NCBI RefSeq assembly: GCF_029983815.1
Contig: NZ_JASBYU010000002.1
Location: 153,080 to 217,079 of the forward strand
DNA from: Lagierella sp.
Lineage (GTDB): Bacteria; Bacillota; Clostridia; Tissierellales; Peptoniphilaceae
Length of the DNA stretch: 64,000 bases
Reading direction: 5' to 3'
Shown here: positions 1 through 8,839 of the stretch, in pieces
Layout: the number at the start of each line of letters is the position of its first letter
How positions within the stretch are numbered: position 1 is the stretch's first letter
Made by a program: the position numbers and the translations under genes
The notes under the pieces: generated by a model
What the model was told of the DNA's origin: nothing
Databases searched by the model: none
What the model saw: the letters and a program-made list of their open reading frames with translations, nothing else

Positions 1-359
1 ACTTTGTGAACTATTACAACCTATATCCCGATGAGGTTATCGTCATAACCGACGATATCGACATACCATGGGGTAGTATAAGGATTAAGAAAAAGGGTTC
101 AGCAGGAAGTCATAATGGTCTTAAGTCCATAATCTATCATCTACAATCCCAGGACTTTCCCAGGGTTAAAGTTGCCGTTGGAAAGAAGAATCCAAAGATG
201 GACTTAGCAGCCTTTGTCCTAAGCAATTTCACAGAGGATGAAAAGAAGGTATTGGATTTGGAGATAGAGGATGCTGCAAAGGCAGTTGAGTTAATTGTCG
301 AAGATAAACTGGAAGATGCTATGAATTTATATAATGGTCAAAATCATAGTGGGGAATAG
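1..359 (+). CDS. pth: Peptidyl-tRNA hydrolase, 5'-truncated by window edge
   Basis: Releases peptides from prematurely dropped peptidyl-tRNA so the tRNA can be recycled; cytoplasmic. The visible part reads FVNYY, then the DDIDIP segment and the GSAGSHNGLKSI loop, which are hallmark Pth motifs, and it ends normally at a TAG. The open frame runs back to the window edge, so the GTG at 6 is an internal Val and not the start. About 118 of the usual ~185 residues are present. It lies 29 bp before mfd, the normal neighbour in Firmicutes, and probably shares its transcript. Confidence 0.95.
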   Translation, partial: FVNYYNLYPDEVIVITDDIDIPWGSIRIKKKGSAGSHNGLKSIIYHLQSQDFPRVKVAVGKKNPKMDLAAFVLSNFTEDEKKVLDLEIEDAAKAVELIVEDKLEDAMNLYNGQNHSGE

Positions 360-388
360 AACTGGCGTTAGATTTAGTAAGGTGAATT

Positions 389-3300
389 ATGAATTTTTTT
401 ACAGATATTTTAAAGAATTTAAAAGGATATAAGGAACTTTCTTCTGCACTTTCAGTAGAAAAAAATTCCATATATTTACATGGTCTTGTTAAAGAAAGTC
501 TCTATCACTTTATCTATTCCCTCTATAAAAACGAAGGCAAGAACCTATTTATTTTAACGGAGGATGAACAATCTGCAAAGAGGCTTGCAGAGGACATTGA
601 AGAGATAGATCCAAGTGTTGTAGAACATTTTCCAGAGATTGAGCTAAATTTTTATAATTTTTCTTCTTTGGAGAAAAATAACGAAGATCAAAGACTTAAG
701 GTATTAAACCGACTAATGAAAAATGAGCCCTTTATTACCGTTGCAAGCTCAAGGGCTGTACAAAGAAAACTCACCAAGAAGAATAGATACAAGAAGATGA
801 CCCTGAATATAGGTATAGACGACGTCTTGGATTTAGAAAACTTGGCGGAAGATCTTACAAATTTAAATTATGAAAGGGTTAGTATCATAGAAGGGAAGGG
901 GCAGTTTGCCATTAGAGGTGGAATTGTCGACATCTACCCTATCCAAGAGGACAACCCTGTAAGAATAGAGCTTTTTGGTGACGAAATTGACTCCATGAGA
1001 ACCTTTAACATCTCTGACCAAAGGTCAGTGGATAATATAGAAAAGGTTCAAGTCGTACCTGCAAAGGAGTTGATTTTAGACAGTAGACTAAGAGAAAAGG
1101 TTATAAACGGACTTTGTAGAGACTTGGATATTGCAGATAGGTCCTTGATGTATGGAATGGATAAGGATAAGTTGATGGAAAAGTACTCTGATATTTTAGA
1201 GTACATAGAAAATGGCTATGAGATATCCAACCCGGATTTGGTTGCCTGTTATCTAAAAAAAGTGGACTATCATAGTGTACTAGACTATTTACCAAAGGAC
1301 TCTGTAATAATCGTAGATGATATAACCAGAGTCTATGATAGAAATAGTGAATTAAATCAAATATTCAAGGAAGATATTACCTATAGGATGGAAAAGGGCG
1401 AGGTCTTTATAACCCATGAGGATATATTTATAGATTTTAAGGAAATCTTAAAGTCCATTAGTAACAATAAAGTTGTAAACACTACTCCCCTGAAGAAAAA
1501 GACTAGGCTTCTAGACCCTAAAGTTGAGGTTTTAATAGAATCTTCCGAGGCCATGAACTTTAACAAAAATTTGAATATTCTCGTAGAAAACCTGGAACAG
1601 GTTACCTATCGAGGAGAAAAAGTGGTCATATTTGCAGGAAGTGAAGATAGGGCTGTGGCAATCCTTGACCTTTGTCAAGACAAGGGATTAAATGCCTCTA
1701 TAGTGGAGGACTTTTCAAGAGAGCTTCTAACGGGAATGATATTTATCCTTAGCAAACAGTTGCCAAGAGGCTTTGAGTACAAAGGAAATAAATTTACCTG
1801 TCTAACCACCAAAGAAATCTATGGAAAAGAAAAGAAGAGTTCTAGAAGGATTAAAAAGAAAAAGACCTCAGCGGAGATAATCAACTACTCTGACTTAGAC
1901 ATTGGGGATTTTGTGGTACATGAAAACCACGGTATTGGACAGTATCAGGGAATTGAACAGATAAAGGTTCAGGACAGCACCAAGGACTATATCGTGATTT
2001 CCTATAGGGGAAATGACAAATTGTACATTCCTACAGACCAGATGAATCTAGTACAAAAATATGTAGGAACCCAGTCGGAAAAAGGACCTAAGTTAAGTAA
2101 ACTAGGTGGAGTGGAATGGCAGAAAGCTAAAATAAAAGCTAAGAAATCCGTTGAAACCATAGCTGAAGAGCTGGTTAAGCTATATGCTAAAAGGTCTAAG
2201 GTAAAGGGGTTTGCCTTTGAGAAGGACGGAGCTTGGCAAAAGGAATTTGAAGACGACTTTATATATGAGGAAACTCCAAGTCAGCTTCGCTCTATTGCGG
2301 AGATAAAGAAGGATATGGAATCGCCAAAGCCAATGGATAGGCTTCTCTGTGGAGACGTTGGCTATGGCAAGACGGAGGTTGCCATTAGAGCTGCCTTTAA
2401 GGCAGTTATGAATGGGAAACAAGTGGCAATACTGGTACCCACCACGATACTAGCCCAACAACATTACAACACCATCCTACAAAGGCTGGGAGACTACCCG
2501 ATTTCAGTGGAGATGTTATCTAGGTTTAGGACCCAAACCCAGCAGAAAAACATTGTAAAGGATGTTAAAAGAGGACTTATAGATATTGTAGTTGGAACCC
2601 ATCGACTGCTTTCAAAGGACATGGGGTACAAGGATTTGGGACTTTTAATAGTGGACGAAGAACAGAGGTTTGGGGTAAAGGACAAGGAGAAGCTTAAGAG
2701 TCTTAAAGAAAATGTGGACGTGCTCACCCTTTCTGCTACACCGATACCTAGAACATTACAGATGGGACTAGTTGGAATTAGGGATATGTCAACTTTAGAT
2801 GAACCTCCTGAAGAGAGATTTCCAATCAACACCTATGTAATTGAGTACAATGAATCCATCATTAGGGATGCAATTTTAAAAGAGCTGGACAGAGGTGGTC
2901 AGGTTTACTTTGTGTACAATAGGGTTCAGGATATTGAAGAGATGAGCTACAAGATAAACGAAATGGCTCCCGATGCAAGAATTGCCATTGCCCATGGCAG
3001 GATGTCTGAAAAGGAATTGGAGACCATAATGTTGGACTTTGAAGAGGGAGAATATGATATCCTACTTTGTACCACCATCATTGAAACAGGACTGGACATA
3101 CCAAATGTGAACACTATGATCGTATACAATGCGGACAGAATGGGGCTTTCTCAGCTTTATCAGCTAAAGGGTAGAATAGGAAGGTCCGATAGAACCTCCT
3201 TTGCATATTTTACCTATGAAAAGAACAAGAGTATCTCCCAAGTTGCAGAAAAAAGGCTTATGGCCATTAAGGATTTTACAGAATTTGGATCAGGATATAA

Positions 3301-3907
3301 GATTGCCATGAGGGACTTGGAACTAAGAGGTGCAGGAAATATTCTTGGAGAAGTACAATCGGGACATATATCTGCAATAGGGTATGATCTTTATGTTAAA
3401 CTATTAGAGGAAACCTTAGGTGAGATTAAGGGAGAGAACAAGAGCAAGGTTCGAATGTCTGAAGTGGAAGTGGATTTAAAGATGGATGCATACATACCAT
3501 CCAATTATATATACGATTCCAACGAGAAGATCGATATGTATAAAAAGATTGCTTCTATCTTAGACGAGGAAGATTACGATGAACTAATTGAGGAATTGAT
3601 AGATAGATTTGGAGATTTGCCAAAACCTGTCCAAAATATTATGGACATAGCTTTGACCAAGTCCTATGCTGCCAAGGCTGGATTTATAAGGGTCTTCGAA
3701 AAGGAAGGATCTTTTGGACTAGAATACAGCGACAGGAAGGAAATGGACTTAGAGGAATTGAAGTTTATAAGTGAAAACTTTGATGATAGTATGAATTTTG
3801 ATTTGGCGAATACACCGACAATCTATGTTAATTCATCGGACTTAAAACCTGTTATCAGGCTATTGGTATTGATTTTAAACTATAACAAAGAAAAGGTAGG
3901 TAATTGA
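389..3907 (+). CDS. mfd: Transcription-repair coupling factor Mfd
   Basis: DNA translocase that removes RNA polymerase stalled at lesions and recruits the UvrABC excision system. At 1172 residues it has the normal family length. It begins with a UvrB-like region. The CarD-like RNA polymerase interaction module (FVVHENHGIGQYQGI) is near residue 507. Helicase motor motifs follow: Walker A CGDVGYGKTEVA near 653, the DEEQ box (VDEEQRFGV) near 755 and motif III SATPIPRTL near 780. The TRCF C-terminal domain follows. It sits between pth and prsA, a classic Clostridia/Bacilli order, and the next start is one base after its stop, so the genes are probably cotranscribed. Confidence 0.97.
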   Translation: MNFFTDILKNLKGYKELSSALSVEKNSIYLHGLVKESLYHFIYSLYKNEGKNLFILTEDEQSAKRLAEDIEEIDPSVVEHFPEIELNFYNFSSLEKNNEDQRLKVLNRLMKNEPFITVASSRAVQRKLTKKNRYKKMTLNIGIDDVLDLENLAEDLTNLNYERVSIIEGKGQFAIRGGIVDIYPIQEDNPVRIELFGDEIDSMRTFNISDQRSVDNIEKVQVVPAKELILDSRLREKVINGLCRDLDIADRSLMYGMDKDKLMEKYSDILEYIENGYEISNPDLVACYLKKVDYHSVLDYLPKDSVIIVDDITRVYDRNSELNQIFKEDITYRMEKGEVFITHEDIFIDFKEILKSISNNKVVNTTPLKKKTRLLDPKVEVLIESSEAMNFNKNLNILVENLEQVTYRGEKVVIFAGSEDRAVAILDLCQDKGLNASIVEDFSRELLTGMIFILSKQLPRGFEYKGNKFTCLTTKEIYGKEKKSSRRIKKKKTSAEIINYSDLDIGDFVVHENHGIGQYQGIEQIKVQDSTKDYIVISYRGNDKLYIPTDQMNLVQKYVGTQSEKGPKLSKLGGVEWQKAKIKAKKSVETIAEELVKLYAKRSKVKGFAFEKDGAWQKEFEDDFIYEETPSQLRSIAEIKKDMESPKPMDRLLCGDVGYGKTEVAIRAAFKAVMNGKQVAILVPTTILAQQHYNTILQRLGDYPISVEMLSRFRTQTQQKNIVKDVKRGLIDIVVGTHRLLSKDMGYKDLGLLIVDEEQRFGVKDKEKLKSLKENVDVLTLSATPIPRTLQMGLVGIRDMSTLDEPPEERFPINTYVIEYNESIIRDAILKELDRGGQVYFVYNRVQDIEEMSYKINEMAPDARIAIAHGRMSEKELETIMLDFEEGEYDILLCTTIIETGLDIPNVNTMIVYNADRMGLSQLYQLKGRIGRSDRTSFAYFTYEKNKSISQVAEKRLMAIKDFTEFGSGYKIAMRDLELRGAGNILGEVQSGHISAIGYDLYVKLLEETLGEIKGENKSKVRMSEVEVDLKMDAYIPSNYIYDSNEKIDMYKKIASILDEEDYDELIEELIDRFGDLPKPVQNIMDIALTKSYAAKAGFIRVFEKEGSFGLEYSDRKEMDLEELKFISENFDDSMNFDLANTPTIYVNSSDLKPVIRLLVLILNYNKEKVGN

Positions 3908-3908
3908 T

Positions 3909-5144
3909 TTGAAAAATATTACAAAAAAATTGTTTACAGGAATTTTAGCATCAGCGATGCTATTGACGGGATGTGGAAATGCAGGAAAAAAGCCGGACAA
4001 TGCAATTGCAAAGGTCGGTAAGGAATATATCTCTGCAGAACAAGTTCAAGAATACTACACCTATTACAAACAACAGATGGAGATGTTTGGACAAGGCGGC
4101 GGCTTTGACGAAAGTACTGAAGAGGGGAAAAAGGCAGTTCAAGGAATTAGAACTGAAATTCTAAACTCTTTAGTTATGCAGGAAAAGACCATAAACCTTG
4201 CAAAAAAAGAGGGAATCAAGGTTTCAGAGGAAGAAGTTAATACTTCTATTGACAATCTAGTTGAACAGGCTGGTGGTAAGGAAGAGCTTGATAAATTCTT
4301 AAAAGAAAATAATTTAACTGAAGAGGAGTTTAGAAAGGAACAATATGACTCCTTTGAAAAGCAAAACTACATCACTAAACTAGATGAAAAGTTAAAGAAA
4401 GAGCATACACCTTCTGAAAAAGATATAGAAAAGAGAATGGAAGAAGACAAGGACACTCTACTACCTGTATACAATGCAAATCATATCCTATTTTCTATAA
4501 TGGACGAAAATGGACAACCTATAACTGACGAAGCAAAGATCGAAGAAGTAAAAAAAGAAGCCCAAGCAACTTTAGACGAAGTTAACGGAGACAAGGCAAA
4601 GTTTGATGAAGCTTTTGAAAAGTACAAGGCTGGCGACCAACAAAATGGCGCTGGAACCTTTATTAAAGCAGAAGAGCTAGGTAATTTCAGTGGAGCGGAC
4701 ATGGTGCCAGAATTCACCAAGGCGGTTGAGGGAATGAAGGCTGGAGAAGTTAGCAAAGACCTTGTTCAAACTCAATTTGGATTCCATATAATTCAGTCTA
4801 TTTCAAAGGCTACAGACTTTAAGGATCTAGATGAAAATTACTACAATGATCAATTGAAGGCTAAGTACTCTGAAATGATAACTGAAGATGAAATTTCCAA
4901 GTACAAGGAAGAGCAAACTAACAAGATAGATGTGGAATTTTATGACAAGGATGGCAAAAAAGTGGATTCAGTAGAAAAAGCCATAGAAAGCTATGACTTT
5001 AGTAAGATTAAGGGACCAAAGGGTGCAGAGGAATCTACTGACAATGCTACCGATGCTACAGAAGCTCCAAAGGACAATACTGAAAACAGTCAAGGACAAG
5101 AGGAAACCCAGGCTTCTGAAGAAACAGAAAGTACAGAAAAATAA
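3909..5144 (+). CDS. prsA: PrsA-like foldase lipoprotein (parvulin-type peptidyl-prolyl isomerase)
   Basis: Membrane-anchored extracytoplasmic chaperone that helps exported proteins fold. The start is TTG one base after the mfd stop, with AGGTAGG just upstream. The N-terminus has a positively charged stretch, a hydrophobic core and lipobox LLTGC. A SurA/trigger-type helical N domain precedes the PpiC domain at roughly residues 190-300, with the family motifs NANHILFS, GDQQNGAGTF, MKAGEVS and TQFGFHIIQ. The C-terminal ~40 residues are a Thr/Glu/Asp-rich low-complexity tail. Many anchored or secreted proteins elsewhere in the window are plausible clients. The assignment to the PrsA class is firm; the exact symbol is by analogy. 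Confidence 0.9.
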   Translation: MKNITKKLFTGILASAMLLTGCGNAGKKPDNAIAKVGKEYISAEQVQEYYTYYKQQMEMFGQGGGFDESTEEGKKAVQGIRTEILNSLVMQEKTINLAKKEGIKVSEEEVNTSIDNLVEQAGGKEELDKFLKENNLTEEEFRKEQYDSFEKQNYITKLDEKLKKEHTPSEKDIEKRMEEDKDTLLPVYNANHILFSIMDENGQPITDEAKIEEVKKEAQATLDEVNGDKAKFDEAFEKYKAGDQQNGAGTFIKAEELGNFSGADMVPEFTKAVEGMKAGEVSKDLVQTQFGFHIIQSISKATDFKDLDENYYNDQLKAKYSEMITEDEISKYKEEQTNKIDVEFYDKDGKKVDSVEKAIESYDFSKIKGPKGAEESTDNATDATEAPKDNTENSQGQEETQASEETESTEK

Positions 5145-5252
5145 TTTTTTATTGACAAGTTAAAAATTTAAGGCAATTTATAAAAATTCCCCTACAATTT
5201 TAAAAAAAGTTTAATTTTCTCATTAAACTAATGTAAAAAAGGGGAAGAAACC

Positions 5253-5281
5253 TTGAAACTTTGCCTTTGTTTAGTTATAAT
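5253..5281 (+). promoter_or_regulatory. Sigma-A promoter of hup
   Basis: TTGAAA (5253-5258), a 17-bp spacer and TATAAT (5276-5281), followed by an AGGAGG ribosome site at 5316-5321 before the hup ATG. Just upstream, 5208-5229 can form a 7-bp hairpin (AGTTTAA/TTAAACT) that may help end the mfd-prsA transcript, but it has no T-run. Confidence 0.8.
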
Positions 5282-5327
5282 CAGTAGGAATGATATATTC
5301 AACAGAAAAATTTCTAGGAGGAAATGA

Positions 5328-5606
5328 ATGAATAAAGCAGAATTATTAACAAAAATATCAGAAAAGAGCAAACTATCAAAGGTTGAATCTGAAAGAGCAT
5401 TAAATGCTTTTGTTGAAACAGTTACAGAAGCATTAGCTGATGGAGAAAAGGTTCAATTAGTTGGATTTGGAACTTTCGAATCTAGAGCTAGAAAAGCTAG
5501 AGAAGGAAGAAACCCAAGAAATCCTGAAGAAGTTATAAAGATACCTGCATCAAATGCACCTGTATTCAAGGCAGGAAAATCACTTAAAGAAGCAGTTAAC
5601 AAATAG
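5328..5606 (+). CDS. hup: DNA-binding protein HU
   Basis: Small histone-like nucleoid protein that bends and compacts DNA as a dimer. It has 92 residues, the normal HU length. The N-terminus is helical (MNKAELLTKISEKSKLSK). The family core VQLVGFGTFESRARKAREGRNP contains the DNA-binding arm, and the end is FKAGKSLKEAVNK. It has its own strong promoter and intrinsic terminator, so it is monocistronic. The nearby prsA and mfd match the Clostridia arrangement, but the S4-domain and spore genes usually downstream are absent. An ATG four bases earlier is out of frame. Confidence 0.97.
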   Translation: MNKAELLTKISEKSKLSKVESERALNAFVETVTEALADGEKVQLVGFGTFESRARKAREGRNPRNPEEVIKIPASNAPVFKAGKSLKEAVNK

Positions 5607-5619
5607 TATAAAACTCAAA

Positions 5620-5670
5620 AGACCTCTAAGTGTGCCCATGTTTTAATTGGCCCCTTAGAGGTCTTTTTTT
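5620..5670 (+). terminator. Intrinsic terminator of hup
   Basis: An 11-bp perfect stem (AGACCTCTAAG, 5620-5630, with CTTAGAGGTCT, 5654-5664) with a 23-nt loop, followed by a run of T to 5670. Confidence 0.9.
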
Positions 5671-5729
5671 AAGTAAAATCCCCTAGTTTATGTTAAAATT
5701 GAAACAAGAGTAAAGGGGAGGGGAATTGA

Positions 5730-6254
5730 ATGCTGTATACAATTAAAATTGATAAATACGCAAATGATAGGTTTAAGGTCTATGAGGACCGCTTTGAAAA
5801 TCCTTTAATCATAGGGGAAAAAGTTGGAGATCCAGGATCTTACTTCGATGCCTTCGTCAATGAAACGGTTTCTAGAGGAGCGGAATTCGTATTCTATAGA
5901 GCCGATGAAACAGAAATCCTTAGAATTAAAAGGGACTTTTATGATGAAGAAAAGAAACATACCTATTTTGAAAAAGGCGAAGAGACTGGCAGGGTGGTTT
6001 CAAAAGTAGAAGAGGACCATATAGTCTTAGACATTGACTATAAGGACATCCACGAACATATGATATTAAACAAAGGTTCCAAGGAATTTAATCTTCCAGA
6101 TGTTGGAAGTATTAGAGTCTTAAAACAGGGTTTTAGTCCCTTTGAAACCTTGGAGATACATTTGGGAAAAAGCAATAGACTCATTTTACTTCTGGGAATA
6201 GCCATATATATTTGGGATGTATTTGTAAAGAATAGGACTGCATTTGTAGATTGA
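5730..6254 (+). CDS. Conserved hypothetical protein
   Basis: I do not recognise this 174-residue protein with certainty. It has a good ribosome site (GGGGAGGGG before the ATG) and normal codon use. No signal peptide is seen. The body is rich in charged beta-like stretches, and a hydrophobic patch, LILLLGIAIYIWDVF, lies close to the C-terminus, which could be a membrane tail or a buried helix. The overall pattern (beta strands and then one hydrophobic C-terminal helix) resembles tubby/LURP-one-like folds. That is only a suggestion and needs a structure prediction. It stands alone between the hup terminator and a long palindrome, convergent with the next gene. Confidence 0.7.
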   Translation: MLYTIKIDKYANDRFKVYEDRFENPLIIGEKVGDPGSYFDAFVNETVSRGAEFVFYRADETEILRIKRDFYDEEKKHTYFEKGEETGRVVSKVEEDHIVLDIDYKDIHEHMILNKGSKEFNLPDVGSIRVLKQGFSPFETLEIHLGKSNRLILLLGIAIYIWDVFVKNRTAFVD

Positions 6255-6291
6255 TAAGGATAAAAGTCTGTGTGATATCGACTTAAGACTG

Positions 6292-6480
6292 TTAATAAAA
6301 GACAAAAGCTCAAAAAAACTTAGCTCACTACAGAAATAGTGAAATTCATAGTTTGTAAACCTGAAAACCCCAAATTCGCTAACGCTCAAACAGTGGGGTT
6401 TTCGGACGGTTTACTTCAATTTGAATTTCATTCTATTTCTTTCATAGGCTAAGTTTTTTAAGCTCTGTCTTTATTATTAA
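6292..6480. repeat. Long imperfect inverted repeat (~190 bp) between convergent genes
   Basis: The two halves are imperfect reverse complements over almost their whole length. The outer arms (6292-6325 and 6448-6480) match at most positions. The inner arms share GAAATAG, GAAATTC and GTAAACC blocks. The core is a perfect 9-bp stem, GAAAACCCC (6363-6371) with GGGGTTTTC (6395-6403), closing a 23-base loop. It fills the gap between two convergent genes, so it could act as a bidirectional terminator. Its length and decayed symmetry look more like a MITE or REP-type element. No transposase or clear target duplication is seen. Confidence 0.7.
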
Positions 6481-6481
6481 A

Positions 6482-6889
6482 TTAGTGTAATACAGACTTT
6501 TTTGCTTTAAGACTAAGTTTTATCAACTGTAGGACTGCCACTACAATAAATAGAAAACTTTGGTAGTAGTAGTCGTACTTGAACCTAGGAATAACCTGAT
6601 TGAATAGTAAGCCAACAATTATCAAGAGGATTACTAAAAATACATGATCTGCATTTATTTTTGATTTAGTCCTATTCCTATATAGTAAATAGGAGAAGAG
6701 TAAAGCTGCAAGTACAAGCCATAAAAATACTTTTATCCTCAACCCATCTAAGACATAATTTCTATAGACGAGATGTCTCATCAACCCCATTTTTTTAATT
6801 GAAAAATAGTTGAATACAAATCCGACTATAATCAATATAAGCTGAAGGACCGAAATGAGGATATAGGGTCTATTCTGCTGCCTTGTCAT
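6482..6889 (-). CDS. Small hypothetical membrane protein
   Basis: A 135-residue protein with about four predicted transmembrane segments (around residues 8-28, 52-70, 82-100 and 110-126) separated by short basic loops. No recognised catalytic motif. Its ATG lies inside the end of the upstream rhodanese gene (20-bp overlap), which suggests translational coupling and a shared transcript. It may be a membrane partner of that lipoprotein, but this is inferred only from position. Confidence 0.6.
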   Translation of the reverse strand: MTRQQNRPYILISVLQLILIIVGFVFNYFSIKKMGLMRHLVYRNYVLDGLRIKVFLWLVLAALLFSYLLYRNRTKSKINADHVFLVILLIIVGLLFNQVIPRFKYDYYYQSFLFIVVAVLQLIKLSLKAKKSVLH

Positions 6890-7976
6890 CGGATAAATCT
6901 TTAACCTTTTCGTACTTCACATCTGAAGAACCAGGATCACCTACTTGAACATCCAGGTCATCATGCATTTGCCATTCGTTCCATCCACCATCAAATAGAG
7001 TTACATCATATCCTCTTTCATACATCATCAAGAATGGTGTAGCTGCTCTCCAACCAGTTCCACAGTAGAAGGACATGTCATTTGATAATCCAATACCATT
7101 TGTCTTCCATTGTGCCACTACATCTTCAAAGTTCTTTACAGTTAAGTCCTCATTCCAGTAGTTTTCCATACCGCTATTTCCTTCGCCAGACTCTCCCCAT
7201 AGGGCTCCTTTTGGTTCTCCTGCCTTTGGAATATAGCTATAGCCAGAGGTTTTACCTAACCATTCATCCTTTGATCTAACGGACACTAGGGTAAAGTTTT
7301 TATCGTTTTTAAGCTTATCCACTGTTTCATCAAGACTTAGGATGTATTCAGGATGAGCAGGGGTCTTAACGCCAAATTCTGTTGCAGCAGTAGGTTTTAC
7401 AGAACCTTCTTCAGTTTCAAAACCTGCCTTTTCCCAACCCATAAGTCTACCGTCGATAATCTTTACATCCTTAACTCCCATATAAAGTGCACCTAAAGCA
7501 ACTCTATCGGCTCCAGTATCAGGACCATAAAGAATAAGAGTCTTGTCGGAAGTTATACCTAAATCCAAAAAGTTTTTTTCTATTTCCTCTGGTTTTCTAA
7601 AGTTCCAAACTGGACCTTCTTCCACCAAGTCTGTGTTGATATGGATAGCTCCAGGGATATGTTTCTTTAGATAGTCAGGACTGTCCTTTTCTTCTCCCCA
7701 GGTAACTTCAGCTAAAACGTATTTGTCTTTATCGGTTTTTTCCATAAAGTCCTTAGCCCATTTAGCATCTACATAAACTCTTTTTTCTTCAACTACCGGA
7801 CTTATCTTGGCAGTTTCTTCTCCTTCTGTAGCTTCCTCTGAACCTTCGGTGGTTTCTGAAGCTTCTGTTGTAGTTTCTTCTGTCGTCTTTGTGTCTTCAG
7901 CAGGCTTTTTATTACAAGCAACTACAGATAGAGTTACGACTAAAGCCAGAAGTAAAACCTTTAAATACTTCTTCAA
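6870..7976 (-). CDS. Rhodanese-family sulfurtransferase lipoprotein (two domains)
   Basis: Probable extracytoplasmic thiosulfate/3-mercaptopyruvate-type sulfurtransferase. I place the start at TTG 7976 because a GGAAAGG ribosome site lies about 9 bases upstream, as in the surface-protein gene at 30741. An ATG at 7985 is too close to it. This start gives a neat signal peptide (MKKYLKVLLL...) with lipobox SVVAC, Cys21. A Thr/Glu-rich linker follows, then two rhodanese domains. The first has Gly where the catalytic Cys belongs (LYGPDTG). The second keeps it (FYCGTGWRA, about Cys305), the usual structural-plus-catalytic arrangement. It is coupled to the small membrane gene downstream. The physiological sulfur donor cannot be read from the sequence. 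Confidence 0.85.
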   Translation of the reverse strand: MKKYLKVLLLALVVTLSVVACNKKPAEDTKTTEETTTEASETTEGSEEATEGEETAKISPVVEEKRVYVDAKWAKDFMEKTDKDKYVLAEVTWGEEKDSPDYLKKHIPGAIHINTDLVEEGPVWNFRKPEEIEKNFLDLGITSDKTLILYGPDTGADRVALGALYMGVKDVKIIDGRLMGWEKAGFETEEGSVKPTAATEFGVKTPAHPEYILSLDETVDKLKNDKNFTLVSVRSKDEWLGKTSGYSYIPKAGEPKGALWGESGEGNSGMENYWNEDLTVKNFEDVVAQWKTNGIGLSNDMSFYCGTGWRAATPFLMMYERGYDVTLFDGGWNEWQMHDDLDVQVGDPGSSDVKYEKVKDLSDDKAAE

Positions 7977-8201
7977 ATTGATCATCCTTTCCTTTTTTTT
8001 TATGAATTTATCCAACCATCATAAAGATTGGCTGGATTTGTATTCAATCTAAGTTTATCATAACTTATTGAAATCTACTATATTGTTATGATGGAGTAGG
8101 TGCCTTATTATTGTGAAAGTAATCGGATTTATTGCTTGATTAGAAAAATTAGGGGTATATAGGAAGTGTTAAGCTATAGAAGAAAATAAGGAGGTAAATT
8201 T

Positions 8202-8702
8202 ATGAATATGACATTTGGTGGAGAACCAGTAACATTAGAGGGACAAGAGGTAAAAGTTGGAGATATGGCTCCGGATTTTAGAGCGGTTAATACAGACCTT
8301 TCCATCTACAACTCAACAGATGATAGGGGCAAGGTGGTAATTTACTCAGTTGTTCCTTCACTGGATACACCGGTTTGCCAAGTTCAAACTAGAACTTTCA
8401 ATGAAAAGATTGGAGAACTTGGAGAAGATGTAAAGGTTGTAACCATTTCTGTGGACCTGCCTTTTGCACAAAAGAGATACTGTGCTGCTGAAGGAATTGA
8501 CAATGTAATTGCAGTTTCCGATTACAATGGCCATGAATTCGGTAAAAAGTATGGATTTTTAGTTAAGGAAAATCAATTGTTAGCTAGAGGTATTGTAATA
8601 GTTGACAAAGAGGGTAAGGTAACCTATGTAGAATATGTGCCAGAATCTACAGATGAAGTGGATTTTGACAAGGCTTTCGAAGAAGCAAAGAAGTTGAAAT
8701 AG
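8202..8702 (+). CDS. tpx: Thiol peroxidase (atypical 2-Cys peroxiredoxin)
   Basis: Reduces hydrogen peroxide and organic peroxides using thioredoxin as reductant; cytoplasmic. At 166 residues it matches the family length. The peroxidatic Cys59 lies in PSLDTPVCQVQT, and the resolving Cys94 in FAQKRYCAAEGI, the Tpx spacing. A strong AAGGAGG site precedes the ATG. Between two rhodanese lipoprotein genes, it suggests a small thiol or oxidative-stress neighbourhood, though each gene appears to have its own signals. An inverted-repeat terminator follows. Confidence 0.96.
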   Translation: MNMTFGGEPVTLEGQEVKVGDMAPDFRAVNTDLSIYNSTDDRGKVVIYSVVPSLDTPVCQVQTRTFNEKIGELGEDVKVVTISVDLPFAQKRYCAAEGIDNVIAVSDYNGHEFGKKYGFLVKENQLLARGIVIVDKEGKVTYVEYVPESTDEVDFDKAFEEAKKLK

Positions 8703-8729
8703 TAAAATAAATACATTTTTGTAATAAAT

Positions 8730-8792
8730 ATAGGATAATTTTCCCAAAACTGGAAGAAAAAGTTCAATAAGTAGGAAAATTATCCTATTTTA
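8730..8792 (+). terminator. Terminator of tpx
   Basis: A 15-bp perfect inverted repeat (arms 8730-8744 and 8774-8788, core GGATAATTTTCC) followed by TTTTAT. The 29-base loop is long, so it could also be an operator-type palindrome for the next gene, whose -10 begins 8 bases downstream. Confidence 0.7.
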
Positions 8793-8801
8793 TGTTATAA
8801 T
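8793..8801 (+). promoter_or_regulatory. Extended -10 promoter of the rhodanese lipoprotein gene
   Basis: TGTTATAAT (8793-8801) is a perfect extended -10 element. No good -35 is seen 17 bp upstream. An AGGAGG ribosome site precedes the ATG at 8840. Confidence 0.65.
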
Positions 8802-8839
8802 GTATTCGTGTTAAAATTATATTAAATTTAGGAGGCACT

